Assembly: GCA_026392415.1 (NCBI GenBank)
Contig: JAPLCC010000039.1
Span: 62,001-126,000, forward strand
Direction: 5' to 3'
DNA length: 64,000 nucleotides
DNA from: Propionibacteriales bacterium
GTDB taxonomy: Bacteria; Actinomycetota; Actinomycetes; Propionibacteriales; Nocardioidaceae
Each line of letters begins with the position of its first letter. The first letter of the stretch is position 1. The translations under genes and the position numbers were made by a program. Positions 53,199 through 61,916 of the stretch are shown here, one piece after another. Below the pieces are notes generated by a model that worked only from the letters and a program-made list of their open reading frames with translations, had not been told where the DNA came from and ran no database searches.

Positions 53199-54005
53199 CT
53201 AGGACCCGAGCTCGCGCGACCGGTCCCGGGCCGCCTCCAGGGCTGCCAGGAAGGCCGCCCGTACGCCGTGCACCTCGAGCTCACGCAGCGCCGCGGCGGT
53301 CGTACCACCGGGCGAGGTGACCTGCTCGCGGAGCACGGCCGGGTGCACGCCGGTCTCGCGCAGCATCGCTGCCGAGCCGACGACCGTCTGCACGGCCAGC
53401 TCGTGGGCGATCGTGCGGGGCAGGCCCAGGTGCACGCCCGCCTCGATCATCGCCTCGACGACGAAGAAGACATAGGCGGGACCAGAACCGCTGATCGCGG
53501 TGACGGCGTCCTGCTGGCCCTCGGGGACACGCACGACCTTGCCGACCGACGCCATCAGTTCCTCGGCCTCGGCCAGATGTCCCTCGTCGCAGTGCCGGCC
53601 GGCCGAGATGGCGGCCATCCCCTCGTCGACGAGAGCCGGGGTGTTCGGCATGACCCGGACGACCGCGACGCCCTCGGGGACGTGGGACTCGATGAAGCCG
53701 GTGGTGATGCCGGCGGCGAGCGACACGAGCAACTGGCCCGGGCGGAGCGACGAACCGATCTCGGCGAGCACGGCCGCCATGTCCTGCGGCTTGACGACGA
53801 GGAGCACGGTGTCGGCGGCCGCAGCGGCCGAGACCTCGGCCACCACGGCGACGCCGTACTTCTCGGTGAGCTCGGCGGCGCGCTCGGCGCGCTTCTCGAC
53901 GACGACCAGCTGGTCGACGGCGCGACCGGACCGGATCAGGCCCGACAACAGGGTCTCCCCCATCACACCGGCACCGATCACAGCAGTCCGTCGGGACTCA
54001 GTCAT
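53199..54005 (-). CDS. proC: Pyrroline-5-carboxylate reductase
   Basis: NAD(P)H-dependent last step of proline synthesis, 268 aa. Cofactor site VIGAGVMGETLLSGL near residue 8, VKPQDM, VRVMPNTPALVDEG near residue 118, SGSGPAYVFFVVEAM near residue 165, and the C-terminal TSPGGTTAAAL. Start at MTESRRTAV; an upstream ATG three codons away is an alternative. Confidence 0.94.
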   Translation of the reverse strand: MTESRRTAVIGAGVMGETLLSGLIRSGRAVDQLVVVEKRAERAAELTEKYGVAVVAEVSAAAAADTVLLVVKPQDMAAVLAEIGSSLRPGQLLVSLAAGITTGFIESHVPEGVAVVRVMPNTPALVDEGMAAISAGRHCDEGHLAEAEELMASVGKVVRVPEGQQDAVTAISGSGPAYVFFVVEAMIEAGVHLGLPRTIAHELAVQTVVGSAAMLRETGVHPAVLREQVTSPGGTTAAALRELEVHGVRAAFLAALEAARDRSRELGS

Positions 54006-54222
54006 GCGCGCCACTCACTTCCTGGAGCAGTGGGGACTACACAGCTCTGACCTGCGGGTTTACGGATCAAACGCTACGCGAGGTCACACAGCGGCCACAA
54101 GTCGATCAACGCCCGTCAGCGAGGGAACTCATACGACTGCGAGGTGCGATCATCAGCCGTCGGCCTGCGTCGTGTTCACCGTTCCGCGGATTCCGTCGGG
54201 AGTTCGAGCCAGACTCGGTCGC

Positions 54223-54711
54223 GTGACCGACTCGGTGCTGGCGCCACTACTCGACGGCTTGCGTCCGATGTTGCCACTGCTCGCTGCCATCGGCGGCTGC
54301 ATCGCCGTCTTGGCCGCGCCATTACCAGGACGGGGCCCACGGTTGTTTCAACGCCGCGACCCGTGGCGGGGGTTCAAGTTCGCGGCCCGCCGAGCCGTGA
54401 TGGACCGCGCCGGAGGCCAGTGCGAAGGCGCCATCTTCCTTGCATGGGGACGATGCAAAGCGAAGGCCACTGATGCCGACCACGTCTACGCCTGGTCGCG
54501 AGGAGGACCAACCATTGTGAGCAATGGCCAAGCCCTGTGCCGCGAGCACAACCGGCGCAAGTCCAACCTCCGCCCTCCTTGGTGGTACGTCCTAGCGCTT
54601 GAGCGTCGCCGCTCCGCCTATGTGCCACCAGGATCCGAATCACGGGTACTTGCCCGCATGAGCGCGGACGAGCGAACTGCCCGTCAGGTACGGACGGATC
54701 GCCGCGCGTAG
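54223..54711 (+). CDS. HNH endonuclease domain protein
   Basis: 162 aa from a GTG. A hydrophobic N-terminal helix (MLPLLAAIGGCIAVLAAPL, residues 14-33) is followed by the HNH core with CEG...RCKAKATDADHVYAWSRGG (HNH His in DADHVYAW) and the second zinc pair ALCREHNRRKSN. The combination of a membrane-like helix and HNH is unusual. It marks the left side of the accessory island just past proC. Confidence 0.75.
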   Translation: MTDSVLAPLLDGLRPMLPLLAAIGGCIAVLAAPLPGRGPRLFQRRDPWRGFKFAARRAVMDRAGGQCEGAIFLAWGRCKAKATDADHVYAWSRGGPTIVSNGQALCREHNRRKSNLRPPWWYVLALERRRSAYVPPGSESRVLARMSADERTARQVRTDRRA

Positions 54712-54757
54712 TGCAGATGCGGCGAGGCGACGCGGGATTCGCGTACGGGAACCCGAC

Positions 54758-55252
54758 CTAGTCAAGGTGATCCAACGCGGCCCGAAGATTCTGTGTGACG
54801 TCCACGGTCCCGTCGAGCGCGAGGAAAGGCGTCTTCGTCTGCACCCGTGCGGCGGTTGCACCGACGTGCGGCACTGCTGCAGCGACCCCTTGAATGGAGG
54901 CGCTGGGCACCTCCAACGCTTGGAGCACACCGTATGAGAAGGCGTCGAACGTGACGAATACGCAAACGTCGAAGTCCCAACTTCGGAAGGGCGAGTACTG
55001 CTGAGTGCCCCTGGCGTCGGCGACCACGAGCCGGCTCTTGACCTGGATCTTGCGACCGTCGCCTGCTCGGACGTCCCAACTCTTCTCGGAGGGTGGGGCG
55101 AGCTCGCCCTCGTAGGCGATCCGCACTAGGTACTCAGCTATGTCGCCCACGGGTGCGTTCCGAGATCGAGTGACGCCGCGATCATTGAGCTCCGTGAGAA
55201 TGTGGGCGTACGTCTGCAGTAGAGCGCGTGGGCTCATGTCGGAGAGGTCCAT
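54758..55252 (-). CDS. DUF6998-like protein with a PD-(D/E)XK nuclease pattern
   Basis: 164 aa. The order GDIAEYLVRIAYEGE (Glu), KSWDVRAGDG (Asp) and RKIQVKSRLV (Gln-x-Lys) fits restriction-endonuclease-like cores. Starts MDLSDMSPRALLQTYAHILTELNDRG (shown in part), typical of the DUF6998 family as I remember it. Stands alone on the minus strand between the HNH gene and an unknown gene. A role in DNA processing or defence is possible but not shown. Confidence 0.6.
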   Translation of the reverse strand: MDLSDMSPRALLQTYAHILTELNDRGVTRSRNAPVGDIAEYLVRIAYEGELAPPSEKSWDVRAGDGRKIQVKSRLVVADARGTQQYSPFRSWDFDVCVFVTFDAFSYGVLQALEVPSASIQGVAAAVPHVGATAARVQTKTPFLALDGTVDVTQNLRAALDHLD

Positions 55253-55367
55253 AAATCTGAGTCTGCCCGCATCGCTCGCCGCGGACCTGCATCGGACTTG
55301 GTGCGCGCCGCAGGCGGCGATATGGGCTAGATCGGTGCTGACACCGGAGTTCTGCAGACCCGAATTA

Positions 55368-56765
55368 TCAACGGGTTGGTGGTGTGAGTCCGTACAGCAA
55401 GGCCGTTCGGCTCCGAGTTCTGAGGTCGAAACCGCCGCGCGTTGGAATGCCCTCATCGAGTGTTCCGCTGGTCGCCAGACCCGACAACGGTGTGTGCTCG
55501 AGTATCTGTTCCAGGGTCGAGAAGATGTGGGGTACTAGGCCTTCGACGAGTTGAGCTGGGTCGACGTACAGCTGGCCGCGGACGCGGTCGTCGATCCCCC
55601 AGTTTGTTGCGTTTGAAAGCCGAGCGAGGCGGTCGACGACCTCGCTCGCGTCAGCCTGTGGGAGTTGCACAAGTGTCTCTCGGCAGCCTGCCCGCGCTGC
55701 GACCATCGAACTGAGGCCGGCTCCGTGGATGGTGTTCCGGAAGAGTCGGCAGACAGCGAACAGGTCCTGTGCTGGCTTGTTCTTGTGGAACATCTGGTCC
55801 AGTTGAGGCGAGCAGAGCCTCTTGCGCCAGTCTTTTGACTGCCATCCAGCCTGGCGGCGTTCAGACATCGGCAGACCCGCGCCCAAGTGGGCTGCGATCG
55901 CCGCAGCGTCGAATGCGCCGACGACATTGAACATGAGCGTGTCGAGCGCCTCGGTGGCATCGTTGCCGGTCTTGTTGTCGGCTCGTTCGAGGACGGCGCG
56001 GTGGATGTTGTCCCGATGTTTGAGCATGCGGACAAGACGCTCGAAGAACGACCCATGAAGCAGCGTCGTGTAGTCGTTTGCAGTGGCTGAGCCGTGCTGC
56101 ACGAGGGCGGCACTCCACCGCCACCCGCTCGGGATCTGGGACCGCACGGCAACCCAGGCTGCAAAGTGGCCACCGAACCTCAAACCAACGTTGGGCGCCC
56201 ATGCTCCGAGAAATGGATCGTCCTTACGTAAGTAGAGGCCAACGACGGCGAGGGCATCAGCGGGGGTCGCCGCTGACATGCTGTGGGCGTAGAAGCCATC
56301 CAGGTCGAGTAAACGTGAGTCATCAGTGACGGTGATATGCGCGCGGAGATTGATCGACAGCGCTGCCTTCGCATAGGTCTCCAAGGCCCTCGAGGGGTCC
56401 GCGCTGGCGAGGCTTTCGAGCTGGCGGTAGGACGGGATTGCGCCGAGCCACCGGGAACCGTCTTCCCGTGACATGACGAACGGCCAGTCGTCGTTGCTCG
56501 GGTCAGGATCCTGGAAGTGCAGTGAACCAGCGCCGCTCTCTCCGGGTTGTGCGATCCAGTGATGTTCGATCTCGGTTGCGCCTTGGCAGAGTGACCAGAG
56601 CAGTTCCTCAGGGGGCACGGCCGTCGGGCCCTCCCATTGGCTCGGTTCGACCTGGCGTCGGTCAGGTGGGAGGTCGATGAGAACTCGAAGCGGGCCGCCG
56701 CTTGAGAATGCGCTGGCCCTTTCGCCTGCGTATCGATTCGGTTGATTGAGCTTTGGAATCGGCAC
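55368..56765 (-). CDS. Hypothetical protein of the accessory island
   Basis: 465 aa from GTG at 56765 (VPIPKLNQPNRYAG). No family recognised. No membrane helix is clear. In the C-terminal third FRNTIHGAGLSSM (near residue 350) has an Arg-Asn...His-Gly pattern like HEPN RNases, but the spacing (RxxxH) is shorter than the usual Rx4-6H. Base use is less GC-rich than flanking housekeeping genes. Divergent from the next gene with a 230-base gap. Confidence 0.6.
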   Translation of the reverse strand: MPIPKLNQPNRYAGERASAFSSGGPLRVLIDLPPDRRQVEPSQWEGPTAVPPEELLWSLCQGATEIEHHWIAQPGESGAGSLHFQDPDPSNDDWPFVMSREDGSRWLGAIPSYRQLESLASADPSRALETYAKAALSINLRAHITVTDDSRLLDLDGFYAHSMSAATPADALAVVGLYLRKDDPFLGAWAPNVGLRFGGHFAAWVAVRSQIPSGWRWSAALVQHGSATANDYTTLLHGSFFERLVRMLKHRDNIHRAVLERADNKTGNDATEALDTLMFNVVGAFDAAAIAAHLGAGLPMSERRQAGWQSKDWRKRLCSPQLDQMFHKNKPAQDLFAVCRLFRNTIHGAGLSSMVAARAGCRETLVQLPQADASEVVDRLARLSNATNWGIDDRVRGQLYVDPAQLVEGLVPHIFSTLEQILEHTPLSGLATSGTLDEGIPTRGGFDLRTRSRTALLYGLTPPTR

Positions 56766-56997
56766 TGCAACACAGTAGCGACGGGCCGCTGTGGCGCGCG
56801 TTGGCGGCGGAGATTCAGATGGATGGGTCGGTGGTGTCCGTCCAACCCCAGGGGACTCTCCTCTGATGGACGCGATGGCAGCGGAAGGACGCAAGGTCAC
56901 GAATAGTGGAGGTGGCAGGGCCACCCTCGGCGTGACGCCTGCGTTGAACGCCTGCTTCCTCCCGCGGCGAAGCGTCACGGCCGTTACGGTGCTCAAC

Positions 56998-58338
56998 ATG
57001 GGCAAACCCATGAACTTTGCGGTCTTCCTTGCTCGAAAGTCCGGCGAAAGACCGCTGGCTGGACCGCCTGCGACCTGGGCGGAGCGAGCCGAAGTTCGTC
57101 GCACATTGACCCGGCTGTACAACCGATACATCCCCGAGTCCGAGCCCTCACTTCGACTTGCGCAGCTGGCTCTCATCCGGTGCGCGCACCTAACCAATGA
57201 GATGACGAGCATCGAAAGAATCGCCCCGGAAGCATCCGCGATGATCGCACGATCGGTTATCGAGACCAGCCTGGTCGGCTCGTATCTTGCCTACGGGGAC
57301 CACGACTTCGCCGATCGATTGCTCAAGCGCCAAGCCGCGCCAGCTCGGAGACTCCTCGAGCGCATCGTCGTCGGGGATGTGCATCCTGGACTCGATCTGC
57401 TGAAGGAGGTCCGCATGATCCAAGGGCCACTGGATTCGGACCTGTCAGAAGTCCGAAAGCTTGCGGACCTGCAGACAATCTGCCGTGAGCTTGATACCAA
57501 GGCGCCGTTCTCGAGCGGGAATCTCGCGTCTTTGCTCTACGACGAGGCGTACTCAGCTTTGTCCGAACACGTTGTCCATCCGACAGCAGAATCGTTGCGG
57601 CGACACGAGGTCGCACAGAACTCCGGCCGTCTTCCACCGCCGGCGCTCGTCCGGGTTGCCATCCTTCATCCGCGTAGGTGGAGGTTGTACATAGGTCCCG
57701 ATCGTTTCGACCACGTCGGCGCCGGATGGGCCTCAACTGCCGCAATGATCGCCCTTGCCGCGTCGCTCTCCCGCGCGCTTGCTGAACCTTCCGCGCTCCT
57801 GGATAGAGGAGCCCAGGAGATCGCCTCAAATGACGGCATGAGTTGGTCGGCGTCGCCCGCTCGAATGGCTGCTGCGAGCCAAGTTGCCAAGCACGCTGAC
57901 CTGTCGGTCGCATCGCTCAACGTAGCCGGATCAGTCGTCCGGACTCTTGCGGTCACCGACGCTTTCCGAGCGCTGAGCCACAGCGATCAGCTTGTAGTTG
58001 CACTTGAGGTTCTCGACCTTTGTCGGTCACCACAGGGCTGGCTTCGGGTCCTCGGCCCGAGAGTTTCGAGATTCAGGCGACGCGATCGGGATCGTGCAGG
58101 ATCGATTCTGGGAGGAGCCGCTAGTTCTGATCCGCAAGCCATGTTGGCAACGCTGCTGCTCGTGTACTCATCTGCTTGGCCAGACGACCCGGACACGTCA
58201 CGAACCCGGCTGTCGGACTTCGACGGGTCCTCACCGCATAAGGCTGGTGCCTTGGATCGAGTCCTTGCAAACAGCCCGAGAACTTCATTGAAGGAAGCGT
58301 TGCGTCGACAGAAGCAACAGATCAGCGACCTGCCCTAA
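56998..58338 (+). CDS. Hypothetical protein of the accessory island
   Basis: 446 aa from ATG at 56998. Helical throughout, with RCAHLTNEMTSIERIAPEASAMIARSVIETSLVGSYLAYGD near residue 60 (in part) that recalls DUF5677-type proteins. No catalytic motif identified. A TACGGT sequence seven bases before the ATG could be the -10 of a leaderless promoter. The 230-base gap to the divergent gene upstream holds nothing else I recognise. Confidence 0.6.
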   Translation: MGKPMNFAVFLARKSGERPLAGPPATWAERAEVRRTLTRLYNRYIPESEPSLRLAQLALIRCAHLTNEMTSIERIAPEASAMIARSVIETSLVGSYLAYGDHDFADRLLKRQAAPARRLLERIVVGDVHPGLDLLKEVRMIQGPLDSDLSEVRKLADLQTICRELDTKAPFSSGNLASLLYDEAYSALSEHVVHPTAESLRRHEVAQNSGRLPPPALVRVAILHPRRWRLYIGPDRFDHVGAGWASTAAMIALAASLSRALAEPSALLDRGAQEIASNDGMSWSASPARMAAASQVAKHADLSVASLNVAGSVVRTLAVTDAFRALSHSDQLVVALEVLDLCRSPQGWLRVLGPRVSRFRRRDRDRAGSILGGAASSDPQAMLATLLLVYSSAWPDDPDTSRTRLSDFDGSSPHKAGALDRVLANSPRTSLKEALRRQKQQISDLP

Positions 58339-58422
58339 GTGGCGAAAGGGTGGCAGGTGGTCCTGCCGTCAGATCGTGCACCAGTCCCCATTGCCCAGAA
58401 CTGGCTCGCCGAACGTGGTTGA

Positions 58423-58989
58423 GTGACAAACGTGACCGTGTTACCCCCGCTCGACCGGATCTTCTTCGACGACGACGGCGAAGAGCACGCCGCTGACTCG
58501 TGTTGCCTCTCGCTCAACCGTCCGTTCTTCTCCGACAAGCGCTCCAAGTGGATCGAAGTTCGCGACCAGCATCTCGAAGCGCTGATGGTGCTTGTCGACC
58601 AAGCGGACGGCATCCAAGACGAAGGCGACGGCTGGTGGCTCGCCCGACCGATCGTTTATGGAGCCCACCACACTGTCGAGCTCGCGCTGAAGACGGCGAA
58701 CCTCACGCCGAATCCCGACTGGCCGGGCAACGGTCACGACCTCCGGAAGCTGCTCGACCTCGACGAGCAGCGCCGTGGAGATCGTGAGACAAAGGACTGG
58801 GAGGACCGATTCGTCGCACTCCTGGAAGACGCATGGATCGCGCGCTATCCGTTCGAGAAGGGCGGCGCCGAGACGATGAAGACCAAGTGCTGCGTCAGTG
58901 CCTCGGCGCTCCTCCTCGCCGTCACCGTCCTCATGGACCTAGTCGACCCTGCGCCGGTGCTGCAAGGCACAGAGTCTGCGCCCACGTAG
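58423..58989 (+). CDS. HEPN-like protein
   Basis: 188 aa from a GTG. The middle part PIVYGAHHTVELALKTANLTPNPDWPGNGHDLRKLLDLDE (near residue 80, shown in part) has the HxxELALK and GHDLxxLL pattern of HEPN helical domains, and the end (ARYPFEKGGAETM then a helix ASALLLAVTVLMDL) fits too. The RNase Rx4-6H motif is not visible, so it may be a non-catalytic HEPN, for example a toxin or nucleotide-binding partner. It touches the next, convergent gene. Confidence 0.62.
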   Translation: MTNVTVLPPLDRIFFDDDGEEHAADSCCLSLNRPFFSDKRSKWIEVRDQHLEALMVLVDQADGIQDEGDGWWLARPIVYGAHHTVELALKTANLTPNPDWPGNGHDLRKLLDLDEQRRGDRETKDWEDRFVALLEDAWIARYPFEKGGAETMKTKCCVSASALLLAVTVLMDLVDPAPVLQGTESAPT

Positions 58990-59892
58990 TTATCCGGGGT
59001 ATTCAACGGGCGTCTCCTCGGTCGCGATAGCAACGCCCGCCTGCATCTCGAGCGCCTCTTCTAGGTTTTCCGAGTCCTGACTCGTCAGCCCCAGCCGCGC
59101 TCCCGACAGATAGGACACGATGTCGACCGTAAACGAGCAGACCGCATTCATCATCTCGTCGATTCGGAGCCACCGGACGTCCTCGCCCGGCTCCTCGAAC
59201 GCCACGCACTCGTACCATCCGAACGACGGCGAAACATCAATCCAGCCACCCTTCAGGGGTCTCGGGAACGAGAGCTTTGCCAGTGTCTCCCCAACGTTCA
59301 CAGGCCCCTCAGCGGCCCACCAGTCGTAGTCCGGCGGCATCGGGTCCATGAAGATCCCTAGGTCGATGTGCGCATGGTCAACGACGTTCAACAGACGGTG
59401 TTTGTCGGTGTTCGACAGCACCTGCAAGATCCGCAACGGATGAAGTTGGTCCGCCGGCGCGTGGTACAGCTGCGCCGCTTCGATGACCCGCAGAGTGTCG
59501 GCGTTGAACCATGCCGACTTCCTCCTTAGCCAGTCCAGATACTCCTGCTTCTTCTTGTGCAACGGGAAGGACACCTGCGGCGCGTTGTGCTTCCGTGCAC
59601 CTGGCGAAGCTGCGGCCCATGTGGCGTAGTCCAGGGACGCCCGCAAGTTCTGGATCACGTCACCCAGCAGCGCCGAGAACTCCAAAGGCACCCGGTCCGG
59701 AGCAGCTGTCAGTCGCCACTCCATGTGAACCTCAGGATTCGTCGCATCCGACGGGTTCGACCGCGATTCGTACTTGCGAGGGTCCAGACCCTCGCCGCGG
59801 AGCCGCAACTGCTCCTTCTTCAACTCGTCGCGCAATTGGAGAGCGCGCTTCAACTTCGCGACGATTCCTGCGTCCCATTCGTCGATGGCCAC
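58990..59892 (-). CDS. Hypothetical protein of the accessory island
   Basis: 300 aa from GTG at 59892 (MAIDEWDAGIVAKLKRALQLRDEL), or 329 aa from a TTG at 59979. A basic helical start is followed by GDVIQNLRASLDYATWAAAS near residue 95 and LQVLSNTDKHRLLNVVDHA near residue 180; the NLRxxLD ... KHR pattern is common in a broad unnamed family. Its stop directly abuts the stop of the HEPN-like gene (convergent, no bases between). No function assigned. Confidence 0.6.
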   Translation of the reverse strand: MAIDEWDAGIVAKLKRALQLRDELKKEQLRLRGEGLDPRKYESRSNPSDATNPEVHMEWRLTAAPDRVPLEFSALLGDVIQNLRASLDYATWAAASPGARKHNAPQVSFPLHKKKQEYLDWLRRKSAWFNADTLRVIEAAQLYHAPADQLHPLRILQVLSNTDKHRLLNVVDHAHIDLGIFMDPMPPDYDWWAAEGPVNVGETLAKLSFPRPLKGGWIDVSPSFGWYECVAFEEPGEDVRWLRIDEMMNAVCSFTVDIVSYLSGARLGLTSQDSENLEEALEMQAGVAIATEETPVEYPG

Positions 59893-60048
59893 CGCAGAAC
59901 TGTAGGTGAGGCCGACGGCAGCCGCTTGCCGACTCCCGCCGTTGCGACGCAGATCCACGACGTTGAGCGCGCGCGTCAAACTGGGCGGAAGGCAGTACGG
60001 CCGGCGAGCGTTGCCCGCATCGAAGTAGTGCCCCTTTGCTGGCCCACC

Positions 60049-61197
60049 TCAATAGGATTGGGCCGCGGAGATGCCGTTGAACACCGCGTCGACAGCAGCC
60101 TGCGCCTTGGCTCCCGCCTCAGGCATCAGGTGGGCGTAGACCCGCATCGTGAAGGCGGGGTCAGAGTGCCCCAGGTAGTCGGCAAGGGCGCGCGGGCTGA
60201 TGCCGTGCTCAAGTTGCAGGCTCGCGTAGAAGTGCCGACCACCGTGAGTCATGAAGTCGCGAGACAGCGGCAGACCAGCGCGACCCAGCGCCGGCTTCCA
60301 GACATGCGCGTTCACGCAGTTGCGATTGAGGGCGTTGCCTTCGATCGTCGTCACCAGCAAGCGGGCAGTCTCGAGCGTCGAGCGGGGGACGCACAGCGGA
60401 AGAGTCACCTCTCGGGCGGGATACCTCTGCAGGTGCGCTGCGATCTGATCCGCCACGCTGCTCGGTAGTGGCACGGTCCGGACCTTCCGACCCTTCGGTA
60501 GCGCGAACATTCGCTGGTTCCGAAAGATGATCACCTGCCGGCGAACTGTGACCACTCTCCGGAGGAAGTCAATGTCGTCGACGGCGAGGCCGAAGATTTC
60601 TCCCTGGCGCAGGCCCAGGCCGGTGGCGAAGGTAAGCACCAACCGATAGCGCTCGGGAAGCTCACGTTGCAGCGCCGCGATCTGCTCGGGCGTCCACGGC
60701 ACGTACGGCTTGGCGTCGGGTCGAGGAACTCGCACGGACGCTGCCTTGCAGGGGTTCTTGAGGACTCGGTCGTCATCGACTGCCGCGGCCATGATCGACG
60801 AGAGTAGGCGCAGCAACAGGAGGACCGTCTGCGGAGCGAGGCGCTCGGAAAGCCCGCGCACCCACGCCTGGACGACTGTCGGCCTGACCGCGGTCAGACG
60901 GTGATGCCCCAAGGCCGGCAGGATGTGCAGCCTGAGGTCGTGCTCTCGGCGCTCCCTGGTGGTGAGGCCAAACGTCTGTACCGCCAGCCATTCAGCGGCG
61001 TACTCCCCCAGCGTCATCTGCCCGCGGCCGAGGTCGAGATAGGTCCCTCGCAGCAGGTCCGCCTCGACAGTCGACTGGTACGCGCGCGCCAGAGCCAGTG
61101 TCGGGAAGGACCGTGACAACTGTCGCCCAGCCGGGTCACGCCACCGCACGCGGTGGGTCACCTTCCCGCCGGAGACCCTCTTCTGAATACTGGCCAC
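60049..61197 (-). CDS. int: Tyrosine-type site-specific integrase
   Basis: 382 aa. N-terminal arm-binding and core-binding SAM-like domains (LGEYAAEWLAVQTFGLTTRERREHD in part), then the catalytic domain with the first Arg in TGLGLRQGEIFGL near residue 220, HGGRHFYAS (HxxR, near residue 320) and the nucleophile Tyr in FTMRVYAHLMPEA near residue 355. All catalytic residues are present, so it may be active. GTG start (VASIQKRVSGG) two bases after the excisionase stop. It marks the window's mobile island. Confidence 0.9.
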   Translation of the reverse strand: MASIQKRVSGGKVTHRVRWRDPAGRQLSRSFPTLALARAYQSTVEADLLRGTYLDLGRGQMTLGEYAAEWLAVQTFGLTTRERREHDLRLHILPALGHHRLTAVRPTVVQAWVRGLSERLAPQTVLLLLRLLSSIMAAAVDDDRVLKNPCKAASVRVPRPDAKPYVPWTPEQIAALQRELPERYRLVLTFATGLGLRQGEIFGLAVDDIDFLRRVVTVRRQVIIFRNQRMFALPKGRKVRTVPLPSSVADQIAAHLQRYPAREVTLPLCVPRSTLETARLLVTTIEGNALNRNCVNAHVWKPALGRAGLPLSRDFMTHGGRHFYASLQLEHGISPRALADYLGHSDPAFTMRVYAHLMPEAGAKAQAAVDAVFNGISAAQSY

Positions 61198-61199
61198 GG

Positions 61200-61394
61200 C
61201 TACCGCACACCGATCTCGCGTACGGTCTCGGTGCGCTGATCGAGCCAACGCTCGATCTCATCGACCCTCCAGTGCAGTGACCTGCCGAGGCGGATGGCAC
61301 GTGGGCCACCGCCGGTCGTGCGCCACTTGTAGATCGTCTGCAGGGGCACGCCCAGGTAGGCAGCCAATTCCTTGCTGTTCATCAAGCCAGTCAT
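61200..61394 (-). CDS. xis: Excisionase-like HTH protein
   Basis: 64 aa. MTGLMNSKELAAYLGVPLQTIYKWRTTGGGPRAIRLGRSLHWRVDEIERWLDQ (shown in part as LAAYLGVPLQTIYKWR and IRLGRSLHWRVDEIERWL) is the typical winged HTH of excisionases and directs excision with the integrase. Close spacing (2 bases) shows a xis-int operon. Longer frames upstream of this ATG lack support. Confidence 0.82.
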   Translation of the reverse strand: MTGLMNSKELAAYLGVPLQTIYKWRTTGGGPRAIRLGRSLHWRVDEIERWLDQRTETVREIGVR

Positions 61395-61916
61395 CTCCAG
61401 TACCTCTCGTCGCGGGACTCTGACGAGTACTTCGACAGCTGCGAGATCCTTGACGACGACCGACAGGACCAATCGCCGACGTATGCCCAATGATCGGCAT
61501 CAACGCAACGGGTTGAGCCGTGATTGAAGGAGAAGGGGCCGCCTGGCCCTCTCGGATCTCATGGCGTCGTCCCGGTTCACACCCAGCCGGCACGCGCGTG
61601 AAGACACGACGGTTTTCGGTTATAACGGGCGTTCAGACGCAAGTCACTATCCCGGACCAACGAGCCGTGGGACTGAGGACGGGCGGAGCGGTCCTCCATC
61701 GGGCAGCGAGGAAGGGCATGGCGATCCGGCCGATTCGGCTGGGACCGGTCCCTGTCCGCACCAGGTCCATACCTCCAGCGCGTGAAGCCGCTCGCGGGTA
61801 CGGATCGCTCCCGCTGCAACTGCGTGAGGCAGCGGACGCCTCAATAACTAGGCATCAGATCAGCGGGCCCGCGTGCACCATTCGCGCGCGAATGGTCGTC
61901 GACAACGAGGTTTTCG
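61395..61916. other. 522-base gap upstream of xis
   Basis: No convincing gene. An open plus-strand frame exists (61520-61969) but its product is basic and without recognisable domains or codon bias. On the minus strand GTGACT, 16 bases, TATAAC near 61620 could be a promoter for xis-int. No attachment site was identified. Confidence 0.4.
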
